Positions 42,412 to 52,381 are shown, counted from the first letter of the stretch. The stretch: DNA of 64,000 nucleotides from Microcaldota archaeon (GCA_016212525.1 JACRGD010000005.1:252071-316070), one strand, 5' to 3'. Notes: generated by a model from the letters alone, not told the origin. Translations and numbers: made by a program.

Positions 42412-42499
42412 TTTTTATTTTATTATTTTATTAGTTTTCGACCTTCTTTTAAAACAAAGTAATTTAACTATTTGTGTCAATAGAACAATTTGAGCAAAT

Positions 42500-43432
42500 A
42501 TGATAGAAAATAAACAAGTGTGGAAGAATACCATTAGAACTGCCCGATCAGTTTTTCCGTATGAAACACAACCTCGACTACTTGAAAGTATAAATAGGAA
42601 AACGCCGAGCGACACACGAGTTATCCTCTTTGGAGGCGGAAGAGGACATTTAGGAACCTTAATCACTGGAAGAAGACGAACTTTTTTTAATCTCGATCTT
42701 TGTGATCCTGACCAATCAGTCATCCCGTCGCTCGGAATTGATTTGGAAGTCCCATTAACCACTCAGGCGATTTCCTTGGCTAGAGGTGCAAACGATAGAG
42801 CATCAATAATTGCGCCATTTTCACTCGATTATATGGACATTGATCGAGCAAAGGAGAATTTGGCAGCATTAACTCGTAAAGGAGAGCGAATAATTGTTTT
42901 GTGTCACCCTGAAAGTTCGCCCATAATGGAGGATTTGAAAAAGGCATCGACATTGCACGCAATGGTTAGTGAAGTGAAGGAACGAATGGATCGATCAAAT
43001 ACAGACCTAAAACAATTATTTGAACAAACCAGAGATAAGTTGTTGGGAGTTCATCCAATTTTACCTTCAGACTTGTTTGATGCAGATGAAGTAGCTCAAC
43101 TTCAGCAGATGCGGGCAACGGTAAATTATTATGGATCGGCAGACATACTCGCTTCACTAATAGACCTAGTAATTTTGATTAAACTATCTTCCGGCGAGGA
43201 CCGATTTGTCAAAGAGGCCAAAAAAAGAATAGAAAGCAGTCTCACTTTTCTCGAAGAACAGGCAGCGATAGCAGTCCCGGCAATAGCCAAAAAATTTAGA
43301 TCTCCAGAGGACATTGCACGGGCATTGGATAGCCATGAAGACACTCGATTTTTACTCGAAGAAAGATGGACTGAAGCAGATGAGTATGGACCATATTGCC
43401 TAGTTGCGATTTTTGAACGAATGGACGAGTAA
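42500..43432 (+). CDS. Unknown protein with Rossmann/methyltransferase-like core
   Basis: 310 residues. The first part reads as a class I methyltransferase-like Rossmann fold: TRVILFGGGRGHLGTL (glycine-rich loop, about residues 39-54), FFNLDLCDPDQ, then IIAPFSLDYMDID and GERIIVLCHPESSP. The rest is helical (residues 150-310), with no membrane segment. The catalytic motifs are not those of a known group, so activity is unproven. Monocistronic, convergent with the HTH_10 gene. Confidence 0.5.
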   Translation: MIENKQVWKNTIRTARSVFPYETQPRLLESINRKTPSDTRVILFGGGRGHLGTLITGRRRTFFNLDLCDPDQSVIPSLGIDLEVPLTTQAISLARGANDRASIIAPFSLDYMDIDRAKENLAALTRKGERIIVLCHPESSPIMEDLKKASTLHAMVSEVKERMDRSNTDLKQLFEQTRDKLLGVHPILPSDLFDADEVAQLQQMRATVNYYGSADILASLIDLVILIKLSSGEDRFVKEAKKRIESSLTFLEEQAAIAVPAIAKKFRSPEDIARALDSHEDTRFLLEERWTEADEYGPYCLVAIFERMDE

Positions 43433-43437
43433 ATACC

Positions 43438-44145
43438 TCAGCGCATCATCCGAATTATTTCTGACAAAATAGGCATGAGTTTCTTTTCTGCTTTTCTGAG
43501 CAATTCACTAACGGCTGCTTCGGAAGAATCTATTTTTTGGGCCAGTTCCAAAAGTGTAATTTTCTTTGGATTTTCGTAATATCCATATTTGGCAGCCATT
43601 TCGAAAACACTTAGTTGCTTATCAGTCAGTAGTTCAGACGCCATCTTCAATTGTAAGAAACCAGAGGATCGAAACGTATCAAGGGACAACTTAGTCGAGT
43701 CGTCCAGGTAGCGCTTGGATTTTATTTTTATATCATATTTATCTTCGACACTTGAGAGAAATTTTTTAAAACTGGCGAAATCGGGAGCTAGCATAGTAAC
43801 ATGATCGACCCCATTCTCACTCCAAGTCGGCTCGATCCAGGCAGTCCCGCTTTTTGTAAGATATTGAGACGTACTTACCACTTTTTTTGAATGAACGGTT
43901 ATGTGGGCCTTTTCACCAGCAATTGAGATTACTTTAACTGCCCCAACGTCTTTATGAGTTCTTAGGTGCTCGATGAATTTTTTGGGTTCAGGTGAAGTTA
44001 ATTCGAAGAGATTCATTATGTATTTATGATTCTCACCGACAGTCGCAATCCATTTGAGCTTTGAATCCTTATTCTTTTGAGTAACTGCAACCGAACAACA
44101 GTCATGAACCTGCTCGAGTTCGATGATTAAACCAGATCTTTGCAC
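43438..44145 (-). CDS. HTH_10 (Bat-type) transcriptional regulator
   Basis: About 235 residues. The C-terminal HTH_10 domain (LLTDKQLSVFEMAAKYGYYE, then KITLLELAQKIDSSEAAVSE) is that of the archaeal bacterio-opsin-activator family. The N-terminal 180 residues form a sensing or dimerisation domain without recognised cofactor motifs. I choose the GTG at 44145, after a GATGTGAT ribosome binding site; the GTG at 44154 is possible. Its start is 21 bases from the aminotransferase stop, so it may be in the same operon and regulate it. Confidence 0.75.
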   Translation of the reverse strand: MQRSGLIIELEQVHDCCSVAVTQKNKDSKLKWIATVGENHKYIMNLFELTSPEPKKFIEHLRTHKDVGAVKVISIAGEKAHITVHSKKVVSTSQYLTKSGTAWIEPTWSENGVDHVTMLAPDFASFKKFLSSVEDKYDIKIKSKRYLDDSTKLSLDTFRSSGFLQLKMASELLTDKQLSVFEMAAKYGYYENPKKITLLELAQKIDSSEAAVSELLRKAEKKLMPILSEIIRMMR

Positions 44146-44165
44146 GCAAATCACATCCCTTTTGA

Positions 44166-45344
44166 TTATTTAAGTCTTTGGACTAAACCCTCAAGAAATG
44201 CAAAAAAGGCATCAACATGTTCCCAATTTGTTTCTGGAAGATATGAGACTCGAGCATATTTTGGCTCGATGTAGACATAACGGCTAGATTCACCATAAAT
44301 TTCAAAACCTCTCAATGCAGCTTCAGAAGCTATCTTAAGCGGATCAACACCAGGAATCTCGAAATAAAGCATATAAGGGGAACTCTGATTCACACACGGC
44401 AGATGTAGACTGGAAATTCGAGCAGCTCGAGATGCAACTGATCGCTGCATTATTCTTAATTCACCATATTTTTTACTGTAATCGGTATTTTGTAAAACGT
44501 CCACCAAGGAATGAAGTTCGGGTAGAGAAAACCAGCTTAGAATAGAATTTAGAGTTTCGGCAACAGCGGCATTACCAACTGCAACCCCCATACCCACTTC
44601 CGCAGCAAGAGCCTTTGAGCTCGTAAACAGATAAATCCCTGAAAAATAAGTGAGATCGATTTCCATAGTTCCAATTGCCTGAGAGCCATCAACCATCAGA
44701 GTGATCTTATCGCGCCTATGCCCGTTGATGACATTTATTGCAGTTTCTATTTCCCCGATTGGCATTATTCGCCCATCTACGCGAGAAACATGCGAAACCA
44801 GAATAATTCCTGGCCCTGATAGTTCGGATGCTTTTTTAAGAAGATCCCAAAGGTCAGAAGGATCAAAAAGAGTAGATAGAATGGGTTTAATTGAAGATTT
44901 AGGAGAGGAGTAATGGGTTTGAAGACCATACATTTGAGAAGTACATAAAGAGTCGTAAAGAACACCGCTTCGTACGAATTCAACCAGTCCAGGATATTCG
45001 TGATTTGTAGCAAGTAACCAAGCCGGGCGCAGCGTCAGAACACATTGAGCAAAAAGAGCAGAAACTGAACTACCAAAAGCAACATGATGAGCACCAGTAA
45101 AACCACGAACCAATGAGGCAGCTTCAGAGGGAAGAATTTCAAATTGCGCTAATTCAAAATCCCTGTCTTTAGCAAGTTGGTTAAAATATTGATGAGTGGT
45201 TAGGTGTTGCGCATCAGGTGCACGAGTACCCTGAGCCTGATTAAGAAACATGGGCAAAACGGTTTCTTCTCTTATTTCATGGAACCGATGCGCTTGAGAA
45301 CTCAGTCTGGATTTTACATGAGGATGAACAGTAGTTAATTTCAT
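44166..45344 (-). CDS. Class V aminotransferase-fold PLP enzyme
   Basis: 392 residues, fold type I. LMVDGSQAIGTMEIDL holds the PLP-binding Asp and Gln, and SGIYLFTSSKALAAEVGMGV the Schiff-base lysine (about residue 243). The pattern is of the cysteine-desulfurase/selenocysteine-lyase/kynureninase group, but I see no loop Cys typical of desulfurases. Substrate unknown. Upstream of the HTH_10 gene on the same strand. Confidence 0.72.
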   Translation of the reverse strand: MKLTTVHPHVKSRLSSQAHRFHEIREETVLPMFLNQAQGTRAPDAQHLTTHQYFNQLAKDRDFELAQFEILPSEAASLVRGFTGAHHVAFGSSVSALFAQCVLTLRPAWLLATNHEYPGLVEFVRSGVLYDSLCTSQMYGLQTHYSSPKSSIKPILSTLFDPSDLWDLLKKASELSGPGIILVSHVSRVDGRIMPIGEIETAINVINGHRRDKITLMVDGSQAIGTMEIDLTYFSGIYLFTSSKALAAEVGMGVAVGNAAVAETLNSILSWFSLPELHSLVDVLQNTDYSKKYGELRIMQRSVASRAARISSLHLPCVNQSSPYMLYFEIPGVDPLKIASEAALRGFEIYGESSRYVYIEPKYARVSYLPETNWEHVDAFFAFLEGLVQRLK

Positions 45345-45491
45345 AATTACACCATAATTGTTTCAATTTAATGTGAAAGGTGTATTTGTGAAAGATATGA
45401 CTGATGCTTGTCAGGACAAGTACCACAGAAAAAGGCCCTGCTTGTGCAGACAAGCGACAGGAAAAAATAAGAGAAAAATACAGAATAAAAC

Positions 45492-46946
45492 ATGAACAAA
45501 CACATACCCCCCGAGGTTAAACTAAAGGAAATGAAACCCAAATTTCCACGAAAAGCAGTTTTTATAGATGTTCAAAAACCAGGAGGAACTGCATACGGAG
45601 AAAACATATCCATCGGAATAAAAACAGTCGCAGAAGTCGCCAAAAGAGAAGGATGGCAATTTGTAATTAAAGACCTTGAAGAGTTTGGACTAAGAAGAGC
45701 ATATGGACTAAAAATTACAGTTCCGCACTTATTGAAAACATCACAACGAGAGATTGAAGAAGCGGATTTGGTCGGAATAACTAGCACATCTCCAAGTCAC
45801 TGGGCGGCCATCAGAATTGCAGAGACAATTGCGGCAATGAATCCAAAAGCCATGATAGTAAAGGGAGGCGTGCATGAAACATATGCTGCAGAGTATTTGC
45901 AAAATAAATCAGAATATCCCGTCGATATTTCATTTGTTGGAGAAGCGGATTTGAGTTTTAGACTATTACTAAGAGCAATTCAGGAACGAGGAGAATTAAG
46001 AGGAATACCAGGAATTTGTTTCAAAGATGAAACAGGACGAGTAATAAAAACAACTAGCCGCATAGAACGGGTAGCGCCTGAATCTTTTGTACTTCCGTCA
46101 CCGGAATTGGTTGATCGTGAAGCGGCGTTTGCGCTTTTAGATAAAGGAAATTTTGAGGAAGGACTTGCAATTCCAACCCAGATGGTACGTGTTCAGAGCA
46201 TGCGCGGCTGTGGTTTTGGCTGTGAATTTTGTGCAATAAAAGGAAAATCAAGACGGGTTGAACCAGAATCGTTCGTAAAGTATCTTGATGCGGTTTTAAG
46301 AGCAAAGGGAACCGACACGGTGTTCTTTGAAGACGCTCTGTTTACAATAGAATCACATCCTGCTTTTAGCACGCTAAGAAGATGGACATCTGATTTCGCG
46401 CAAGAGGTAAGAAAACGAATTCCTCAGCTGCGATTCGGGATTCAGAGCAGATCGGACTGCATGGACGAAAAAACAATAAAAATGCTTTATGATGCAGGTT
46501 GTCGCTCTGCATACGTAGGAGTTGAAACACTATCCAACGCCACACTCAGAAGCATAAACAAGGCACTAGAGGCAGAAGCACAAATACGAGCAATAGAAGC
46601 CATACAAAAAGGAGGAATCCGGATTACTGCCTCGCTCATTTGCGACATTGGAACTGATCAGGACTTCAGACGCACAGTTGAAACACTAGATAGATTGGAA
46701 GTAGCTGAAGTGTTCATGGAAGCAGAGAAGGTTTTTCCAGGAACTAAAATAGCTCAGGGGAAAGAGGAGGAAGTTTTCAGATTTTACGATCAACCACAGA
46801 GCATTTCAACAGATAATAGAGAAGATAACGACTCATTTTTGATCAGAGAAATCGGTTTGATAAATGAAAGATATGCAATGGCTAAAGCAATACTTGAATC
46901 AAATTATTACAAGAGAGAAATGGGACATTGGATACGAAACAGCTAA
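45492..46946 (+). CDS. B12-binding domain radical SAM protein
   Basis: 484 residues. The N-terminal 170 residues form a cobalamin-binding-like Rossmann domain (LVGITSTSPSHWAAIRIAET, then KGGVHETYAAEYL). The radical SAM cluster motif is SMRGCGFGCEFCAIKGKSRR (CxxxCxxC, about residues 240-250), followed by the barrel (FFEDALF, YVGVETLSNATLRSINK). These enzymes act in methylation, ring formation and lipid or cofactor tailoring. The next gene, of unknown function, follows within 24 bases and may be its partner. Confidence 0.85.
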   Translation: MNKHIPPEVKLKEMKPKFPRKAVFIDVQKPGGTAYGENISIGIKTVAEVAKREGWQFVIKDLEEFGLRRAYGLKITVPHLLKTSQREIEEADLVGITSTSPSHWAAIRIAETIAAMNPKAMIVKGGVHETYAAEYLQNKSEYPVDISFVGEADLSFRLLLRAIQERGELRGIPGICFKDETGRVIKTTSRIERVAPESFVLPSPELVDREAAFALLDKGNFEEGLAIPTQMVRVQSMRGCGFGCEFCAIKGKSRRVEPESFVKYLDAVLRAKGTDTVFFEDALFTIESHPAFSTLRRWTSDFAQEVRKRIPQLRFGIQSRSDCMDEKTIKMLYDAGCRSAYVGVETLSNATLRSINKALEAEAQIRAIEAIQKGGIRITASLICDIGTDQDFRRTVETLDRLEVAEVFMEAEKVFPGTKIAQGKEEEVFRFYDQPQSISTDNREDNDSFLIREIGLINERYAMAKAILESNYYKREMGHWIRNS

Positions 46947-46969
46947 CCGACAGAAGGAGGGGGGCGTAA

Positions 46970-47791
46970 ATGATAATTAAAAAATACACAAATTTAGAAC
47001 GAGATGCAATAGTGACGCGAGTAAGAGAAGCTACTGGACAGTACACTCGAATAATGGACGAAATAAAACCCAGAAAAATAGCAGTAAATACAGAAGTTGA
47101 TGAGCTATTTAGACGAAGAAAAGAACTGAGGCAAATTGCAGAAGAATTTTTGGAAAGAGTTGAAACAAAACAGGATATCGCACCATGCGAACTGTGCAAA
47201 GAACGACCGCGAAAAGCACCTGATCCAAAAGCAGTTTTAATTAGCGAAAAAGAACCAGTAGAAGGACCAAATAAAGGAAAATGTGGAGACACGTTAGAAT
47301 ATGATGATTTTTATTTCACGTATGCGCACAGAGTAGGAAAATTTGATGGACGCGACACGTACGTATTTTGTACAAGAGAAGAGTGGTATTTATCAAAACT
47401 AAAAGAAATCGATGGACGATTAGTTGGACTCAGAAAAGCAATCCAAACAATGGCTGAATTGGATTTGGGCATCTGTACTAAGATATGCGTAGAGGACATA
47501 TCTTTTCTGAGCTTATTAGAAAATGCCCAGCGAATATTGCGGCTTTTGGAAAATGGAGAAGTGCCTGGATCTGCACGGGAAGAAGGAGTGATGCAAGAAC
47601 TGGAGTTGGCCGAACGAGAAAATTACCTTGAATTAGTTGCAACGAGGGTAGCTAGGGGGAAATCATCTGTAGATAACGAAATAAGTAAGAAGCACGATCA
47701 CCTAGCAAAAGCAAACGAAATACTAAGTCAGGCATCTCAAAACATAGCAGGATGGATGGAACAGATGAGGAGTCTAATAACGGACGTGTAG
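46970..47791 (+). CDS. Unknown helical protein with Cys motifs
   Basis: 273 residues, mostly coiled-coil helices. A central Cys cluster (DIAPCELCKERP, then GKCGD, FCTREEW and ICTKIC) suggests a metal site between helical arms. No homologous family recognised. GGAGG ahead of the ATG and the 24-base gap from the radical SAM gene place the two in one operon, so it could be an accessory factor or substrate. Confidence 0.5.
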   Translation: MIIKKYTNLERDAIVTRVREATGQYTRIMDEIKPRKIAVNTEVDELFRRRKELRQIAEEFLERVETKQDIAPCELCKERPRKAPDPKAVLISEKEPVEGPNKGKCGDTLEYDDFYFTYAHRVGKFDGRDTYVFCTREEWYLSKLKEIDGRLVGLRKAIQTMAELDLGICTKICVEDISFLSLLENAQRILRLLENGEVPGSAREEGVMQELELAERENYLELVATRVARGKSSVDNEISKKHDHLAKANEILSQASQNIAGWMEQMRSLITDV

Positions 47792-47840
47792 GAAGGATTC
47801 TGGCCTTAGGTTATTAATTTCTCTTTTTCAAAACTAAGTT

Positions 47841-48239
47841 ATGACAGAGGATATGCCAAGGAATGAGCAGGAATGGAAAAAGAGATTAACTCCCGAGCAA
47901 TATAAGATAATGCGAGAAAAGGGCACAGAAATGCCGTTTACGGGTAAACTACTAAAGAACAAGGACAAGGGAGATTACACTTGCGCAGCGTGCGGGGCAG
48001 TTTTGTTTAAGTCAGACACTAAATTTGATTCTGGAACAGGCTGGCCTAGTTTTGATGAGGCAATTCCAGGGGCAATTGAGTATATAGAAGACAACAGTCA
48101 TGGAATGAAAAGAGTTGAGGTTGTCTGCAAAAAATGCGGCGGACATTTAGGACACGTGTTTGAGGATGGACCAACTGGAACGGGAAAGAGATACTGCATA
48201 AATTCAGTCTGTCTTGGATTCAATAAAAAGGAAAAATGA
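47841..48239 (+). CDS. msrB: Peptide-methionine (R)-S-oxide reductase
   Basis: 132 residues. Repairs methionine-R-sulfoxide in proteins. Two CxxC zinc pairs ([11 protein letters not shown] and [18 protein letters not shown]) and catalytic Cys in [12 protein letters not shown] are present. [14 protein letters not shown] is the family's conserved block. Bacterial-type protein; the start ATG 47841 lacks a strong ribosome binding site. Confidence 0.95.
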   Translation: MTEDMPRNEQEWKKRLTPEQYKIMREKGTEMPFTGKLLKNKDKGDYTCAACGAVLFKSDTKFDSGTGWPSFDEAIPGAIEYIEDNSHGMKRVEVVCKKCGGHLGHVFEDGPTGTGKRYCINSVCLGFNKKEK

Positions 48240-48377
48240 AACGTAGAAGCAAAAAATACTAAATACTCGACTAAATAGGACTTTATCGATAATGGGCAGT
48301 CTTTTTAAGAGTATTGTGCAAAATTCAATTTGAGTTAATTCTACAAAACGTCTTATAGACAATATTAGGTGTATTTA

Positions 48378-50573
48378 ATGGCAAGAAAAGAAGTCGTAGT
48401 TGAAGAAGCACAGAAGTTGATGAGTACTGTCGAAAACATTCGAAACGTAGCAATCATAGCTCACGTCGATCATGGCAAAACCACACTTACAGATAGTCTG
48501 GTGGCTCGAGCAGGTCTTATTAGCAAAGAACTTGCAGGATCGCAAAGAGTCATGGATTTTGATGCACAGGAAGCAGCACGAGGAATTACGATCAAATCAG
48601 CAAATATTTCGCTTGGTTTCCACTATGAAGGAAAAGACTACTTAGTCAATTTAATCGATACTCCAGGCCACGTAGATTTCGGTTTCCACGTAGTTCGTGC
48701 AATGCGAGCAGTTGACGGAGTTTGTTTAGTAGTCGATGCCGTCGAAGGAGTCATGCCTCAGACAGAAACAAATCTAAGACAGGCACTCAAAGAAAGAGCA
48801 AAACCAGTCCTATTCATTAACAAAATAGATCGATTGATTAACGAACTCAAATTGGACGGCGCGCAGATGCAGCAGAGATTCGTCAAAATTATGACTCAGG
48901 TCAACAAAATTATAGAAGCAAATGCGCCAGAAGAAATGAAGGAGTTATGGCAAGTCAAAGTGGACCGGGGAAACGTAGCTTTCGGTACGGCATACAACAA
49001 ATGGGCAGTCTCGTTTTCATCGATGAAGAAATTCAACATCGGATTCAAGGACATTTACGATAAATGTGTCGCACAGGACCATGCATGGTTGGTCGAGCGA
49101 AGTCCACTTGACGAGGTCATGTTGGAAATGATCGTAAAGCACCTGCCAAATCCAAGAACAGCCCAACCATACCGGATCCCAGTGCTATGGAAGAACGGGG
49201 ATCAGACATCAGAAGTAGGCAAAAACATGATCGCATGTGATGCCAGCAAAGGCGCAGTCGGAGTCTGTTTCGGTGTTGCATATGATGAACACGCAGGAGA
49301 AGTTGCAGTCGTACGATTGTTCTCTGGTTCAGTAGAAAAAGGAACTCAACTATATGTTTCAACTAAAAAGCACTTTGCAAAGGTCCAACAGGTCGGAATT
49401 TACATGGGCCCAGATAGAGTAGCCGCAGAGAAAGTAATTGCGGGAAACATCGGTGCATTCGTAGGACTTAAGGACGTGTATGTCGGAGAAACATTGTCGT
49501 TTGAACCCATTGAACCATTCGAGCAGATCAAACACTACTCCGAACCAGTCATTACCAAGTCGCTCGAAGTCAAGGAGCAAAAAGATCTTCCAAAATTGAT
49601 CGAAGCACTAAGGGCCATTTCAAAGGAGGACCCGACAATCAAGATTTCACTAAACAAGGACACTGGAGAACACCTGGTCTCGGGTAACGGTGAATTGCAC
49701 CTCGAAATTATCGAATATAAGATTCGGGTCGAGCGGGGCATTCCCATCGAAACGTCGCCTCCGATCGTAGTATACCGGGAAACAGTAACCGGAAAAGCAG
49801 GCCCGGTTGAAGGTAAGTCACCAAACAAGCACAACCGATTAAAAGTTCTTGTTGAACCACTTGAACCAGCAGTACTTAAGGGAATCGAAGACGGCAGCGT
49901 CGCAGAAGGAAAACCAAAGACCCGAGAAGCATGGGAAAAACTCGTCGAATTGGGAATGGACCGGGATGAAGCAAGAAGCATTTACGACATACATGGTGGA
50001 AATGTATTCATCAATGGAACCAAGGGTATCCAATACCTTAACGAAGTAGAAGAGCTTATGGTGCAGGGTTTCGAAGAAGCAATGGATCAGGGACCGCTAG
50101 CAAAAGAAAAGGTAGTTGGAGCAAAAGTAACTCTTGTTGATGCTGTGCTTCACGAAGATAATGTACACAGAGGTCCGGCACAGATGCTTCCCGCAATAAA
50201 AAGACCAATTTACGCGGCAATAATGATGGCAGGCGTATCTATGTTAGAGCCAAAGCAGAAGATCCTCATCAATACATTGCAGGATTATTCTGGAAACGTC
50301 ATCACTTTGACCAACGGTCGAAGAGGCGTATTAGTAGATATGCAGCAGGAAGGCGAAAATTGTGCAATTACGAGTGTTTTGCCAGTTTCTGAACTCTTTG
50401 GTTTTGCAAATGAATTAAGAGGCGCAACACAGGGAAGAGCCATCTGGTACCAGGAATACAACGGATATCACCCAATGCCAAAGGAACTTTTGGCCAAGGT
50501 AGTTAGACAGATCCGCGAAAGAAAGGGAGAACAACCAGACCCACCAACACCCGCATTCTTCCTGGATGCATAA
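48378..50573 (+). CDS. fusA: Elongation factor 2
   Basis: GTPase driving translocation. 731 residues. G1 AHVDHGKTT (29-37), G2 region RGITIKSANIS, G3 DTPGHVDF and G4 NKIDR are intact. The diphthamide histidine lies in NVHRGPAQMLP at residue 597, matching the DphB enzyme at 6.2 kb. ATG at 48378 follows TAGGTG; the extra in-frame codons upstream (from 48369) are rejected. A TATA-like TTTTTAAGA lies at about 48302. Monocistronic here. Confidence 0.97.
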   Translation: MARKEVVVEEAQKLMSTVENIRNVAIIAHVDHGKTTLTDSLVARAGLISKELAGSQRVMDFDAQEAARGITIKSANISLGFHYEGKDYLVNLIDTPGHVDFGFHVVRAMRAVDGVCLVVDAVEGVMPQTETNLRQALKERAKPVLFINKIDRLINELKLDGAQMQQRFVKIMTQVNKIIEANAPEEMKELWQVKVDRGNVAFGTAYNKWAVSFSSMKKFNIGFKDIYDKCVAQDHAWLVERSPLDEVMLEMIVKHLPNPRTAQPYRIPVLWKNGDQTSEVGKNMIACDASKGAVGVCFGVAYDEHAGEVAVVRLFSGSVEKGTQLYVSTKKHFAKVQQVGIYMGPDRVAAEKVIAGNIGAFVGLKDVYVGETLSFEPIEPFEQIKHYSEPVITKSLEVKEQKDLPKLIEALRAISKEDPTIKISLNKDTGEHLVSGNGELHLEIIEYKIRVERGIPIETSPPIVVYRETVTGKAGPVEGKSPNKHNRLKVLVEPLEPAVLKGIEDGSVAEGKPKTREAWEKLVELGMDRDEARSIYDIHGGNVFINGTKGIQYLNEVEELMVQGFEEAMDQGPLAKEKVVGAKVTLVDAVLHEDNVHRGPAQMLPAIKRPIYAAIMMAGVSMLEPKQKILINTLQDYSGNVITLTNGRRGVLVDMQQEGENCAITSVLPVSELFGFANELRGATQGRAIWYQEYNGYHPMPKELLAKVVRQIRERKGEQPDPPTPAFFLDA

Positions 50574-50628
50574 TTTTCTAATTTTTATTATTTTATTTCT
50601 ACTTTTGAAAATCAAAAGCAAACGGTTA

Positions 50629-50637
50629 AAAATATAT
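50629..50637 (+). promoter_or_regulatory. TATA box of the Cys-rich 50.7 kb gene
   Basis: AAATATATG, about 23 bases before the ATG at 50656, with no ribosome binding site; leaderless expression is likely. Confidence 0.45.
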
Positions 50638-50655
50638 GGTACATAATGTATAATT

Positions 50656-50967
50656 ATGGCAATCGCACACAGAGCTCAAAACGTTTGTAGAAACGCAAGT
50701 TCAAAAAAATGCACAGTATCAAAATTCAAACCAGAACCAGAAGAACCCACAGCCAAACATCTTTTTGGAGGCGGAATGTACGAATTTACCAGTAGTTTTG
50801 ATGAAGAAGCCTGGTTAAGGGATGCCATGGCGGCAGATGCAAAAAGACAGGCGAGAGAAAGAGCCACTGGAGTTTGCAGAAAGAATCCAGAAAAGGAATT
50901 TGCAGGCACTTGCTCAAAAGGAAATCAAACAGAAAAATGCTCAGGCACAGTGCAAATAGAAAGTTAG
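50656..50967 (+). CDS. Small Cys-rich protein, unknown
   Basis: 103 residues. Cysteines occur in spaced clusters (NVCRNASSKKCTVS; GVCRKNPEKEFAGTCSKGN; TEKCSG), with an acidic/helical middle (FDEEAWLRDAMAADAKRQ). No standard zinc-finger spacing is evident; a metal or disulfide role is possible. A TATA box about 23 bases ahead supports expression. Confidence 0.45.
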   Translation: MAIAHRAQNVCRNASSKKCTVSKFKPEPEEPTAKHLFGGGMYEFTSSFDEEAWLRDAMAADAKRQARERATGVCRKNPEKEFAGTCSKGNQTEKCSGTVQIES

Positions 50968-51003
50968 GCGAATTTTCTTTTTTAAGTAAATAAAAAAGAC
51001 AGA

Positions 51004-51462
51004 CTACCAGTACTTCACATCTAATCTTTTTGCTTTTGGCAGCTGATTCTTTATGACAGTTCCTCTAAGCAATCCGCAACCAAGAGAATGGTCCTTGTAA
51101 ACCATCAGAACATAACCATCGGAAACATTTGAAAGAAAGGACTTATCAAGAATAAGATCATTGCCAAGAAGATATTTTTCTGCATTTTTCTGATCCAGTT
51201 CAACTCGATTTTTAGTTATATGATTACCTACGATCTGGAGAAGATTGGTCGTGGGTTTTATGGCATTATCCATACGGAAGCAGAGAAGACCAATACTAAC
51301 AATTTTGTCTGGTCGGGAAATAGATCTACGAGGACCCAAAAAAACCTTGCCTTTTTCAGTAGCATAGAAATTGTAGTCATCAAATAATGAGGAGGGAAGA
51401 CCAAATCGATCTAAAAGGTACGAAAGAACCGCATTGCGGTCAAAAGTCAGATCTTCATTCAT
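51004..51462 (-). CDS. PUA-like RNA-binding partner of the methyltransferase (second copy)
   Basis: 152 residues. The C-terminal half (AEKYLLGNDLILDKSFLSNV, then YVLMVYKDHSLGCGLL and KNQLPKAKRLDVKYW) matches the layout of the first partner at 38.5 kb and the PUA-like tail of Nop2/Sun proteins. Overlaps the methyltransferase gene by 8 bases. Inferred to bind the RNA substrate. Confidence 0.65.
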   Translation of the reverse strand: MNEDLTFDRNAVLSYLLDRFGLPSSLFDDYNFYATEKGKVFLGPRRSISRPDKIVSIGLLCFRMDNAIKPTTNLLQIVGNHITKNRVELDQKNAEKYLLGNDLILDKSFLSNVSDGYVLMVYKDHSLGCGLLRGTVIKNQLPKAKRLDVKYW

Positions 51463-52381
51463 TTCTAGTCACCTTTGCAAGAAAAAAGCCATCAGTATCA
51501 TTATCATGAGGCCAAACCCGTGCGGCAGAACGAATTTCAGAACTAAATTGCTGACCATGCCAGTCCAAAGTAGGTTTACCGAGTTTAAAGCCATCAATTG
51601 TAACCGGAAGCAGTTTTGCAGATGCACGATTGGAAATGAGATGATCCAAAACGGCCTCATTCTCATCGGGGGCAAAAGTACAGGTCGAATAAACCATTGT
51701 CCCTCCAGGAGCAAGAGCGTCGAAGGCTTTTAGGATTAGTTGTTTTGAAAGACCAGAGTGATATTTGATCAGTTTTTCGCCCCAAATATCAAGAACCCCG
51801 TAACTTTTGCGCATGGTTCCCTCGGCCGAACAGGGCGCATCCAAAAGCACAATTTCGAAGTTTTTCTCAGTAACATGTCGAAGATCCTGATTGGTTATAA
51901 CTGTGTTTAGAACACCTGTTTTTTCAAGATTAAAGCGAAGCGCACGGATCCGATCATAATCGACATCGTTGGCAACCAAAGTGCCTTTGTTGCTCATTAG
52001 TGCGGCCATTTGGGTTGTCTTTGAACCAGGAGCAGCACAGCAATCAAAAACAAATGAAGAGGAGGAGAGTTCATCTCGAATTAAAAGGGGCGGAAGCATA
52101 GAGGTGAATTCCTGTATATAAATCTGGCCCAGAAAATGTTCCAAGGTAGCGCCAACATTAAGATTCTTTGTAGTAAAGGCATCGCAATACCAGGAAGCAG
52201 GTTCGCAGGAAATACCATACTCGCCAAATTTGGAAACTACAAAATCCCGATTCGCCTTTATTGTATTGACTCTGAATGTTTTAGGTAGCAGAGTCATAAG
52301 AGAGGAGAAAAATGCCTCAGGATCATCTGGAAGATCCCGATAGCGTTCAATAAAGGAGTTTGGGAGTGAACGAGAAGACAT
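51455..52381 (-). CDS. NSUN/Nop2-family RNA (cytosine-5) methyltransferase, catalytic subunit (second copy)
   Basis: 308 residues from the ATG at 52379-52381. KTFRVNTIKAN, SAM motif VFDCCAAPGSKTTQM, motif IV LLDAPCSAEG and motif VI YSTCTFAPDENE are complete. No PUA domain is attached; it is encoded by the overlapping downstream gene. A longer frame to 52426 has no support. Differs clearly from the first copy (for example in motif I), so different RNA targets are likely. Confidence 0.88.
   Translation of the reverse strand: MSSRSLPNSFIERYRDLPDDPEAFFSSLMTLLPKTFRVNTIKANRDFVVSKFGEYGISCEPASWYCDAFTTKNLNVGATLEHFLGQIYIQEFTSMLPPLLIRDELSSSSFVFDCCAAPGSKTTQMAALMSNKGTLVANDVDYDRIRALRFNLEKTGVLNTVITNQDLRHVTEKNFEIVLLDAPCSAEGTMRKSYGVLDIWGEKLIKYHSGLSKQLILKAFDALAPGGTMVYSTCTFAPDENEAVLDHLISNRASAKLLPVTIDGFKLGKPTLDWHGQQFSSEIRSAARVWPHDNDTDGFFLAKVTRNE

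Noticed and set aside
45410..45470. Inverted repeat GCTTGTC/GACAAGC before the radical SAM gene as a riboswitch
   Set aside because: A single short stem (GCTTGTC with GACAAGC) without any conserved riboswitch core; could be an operator but there is no further support.
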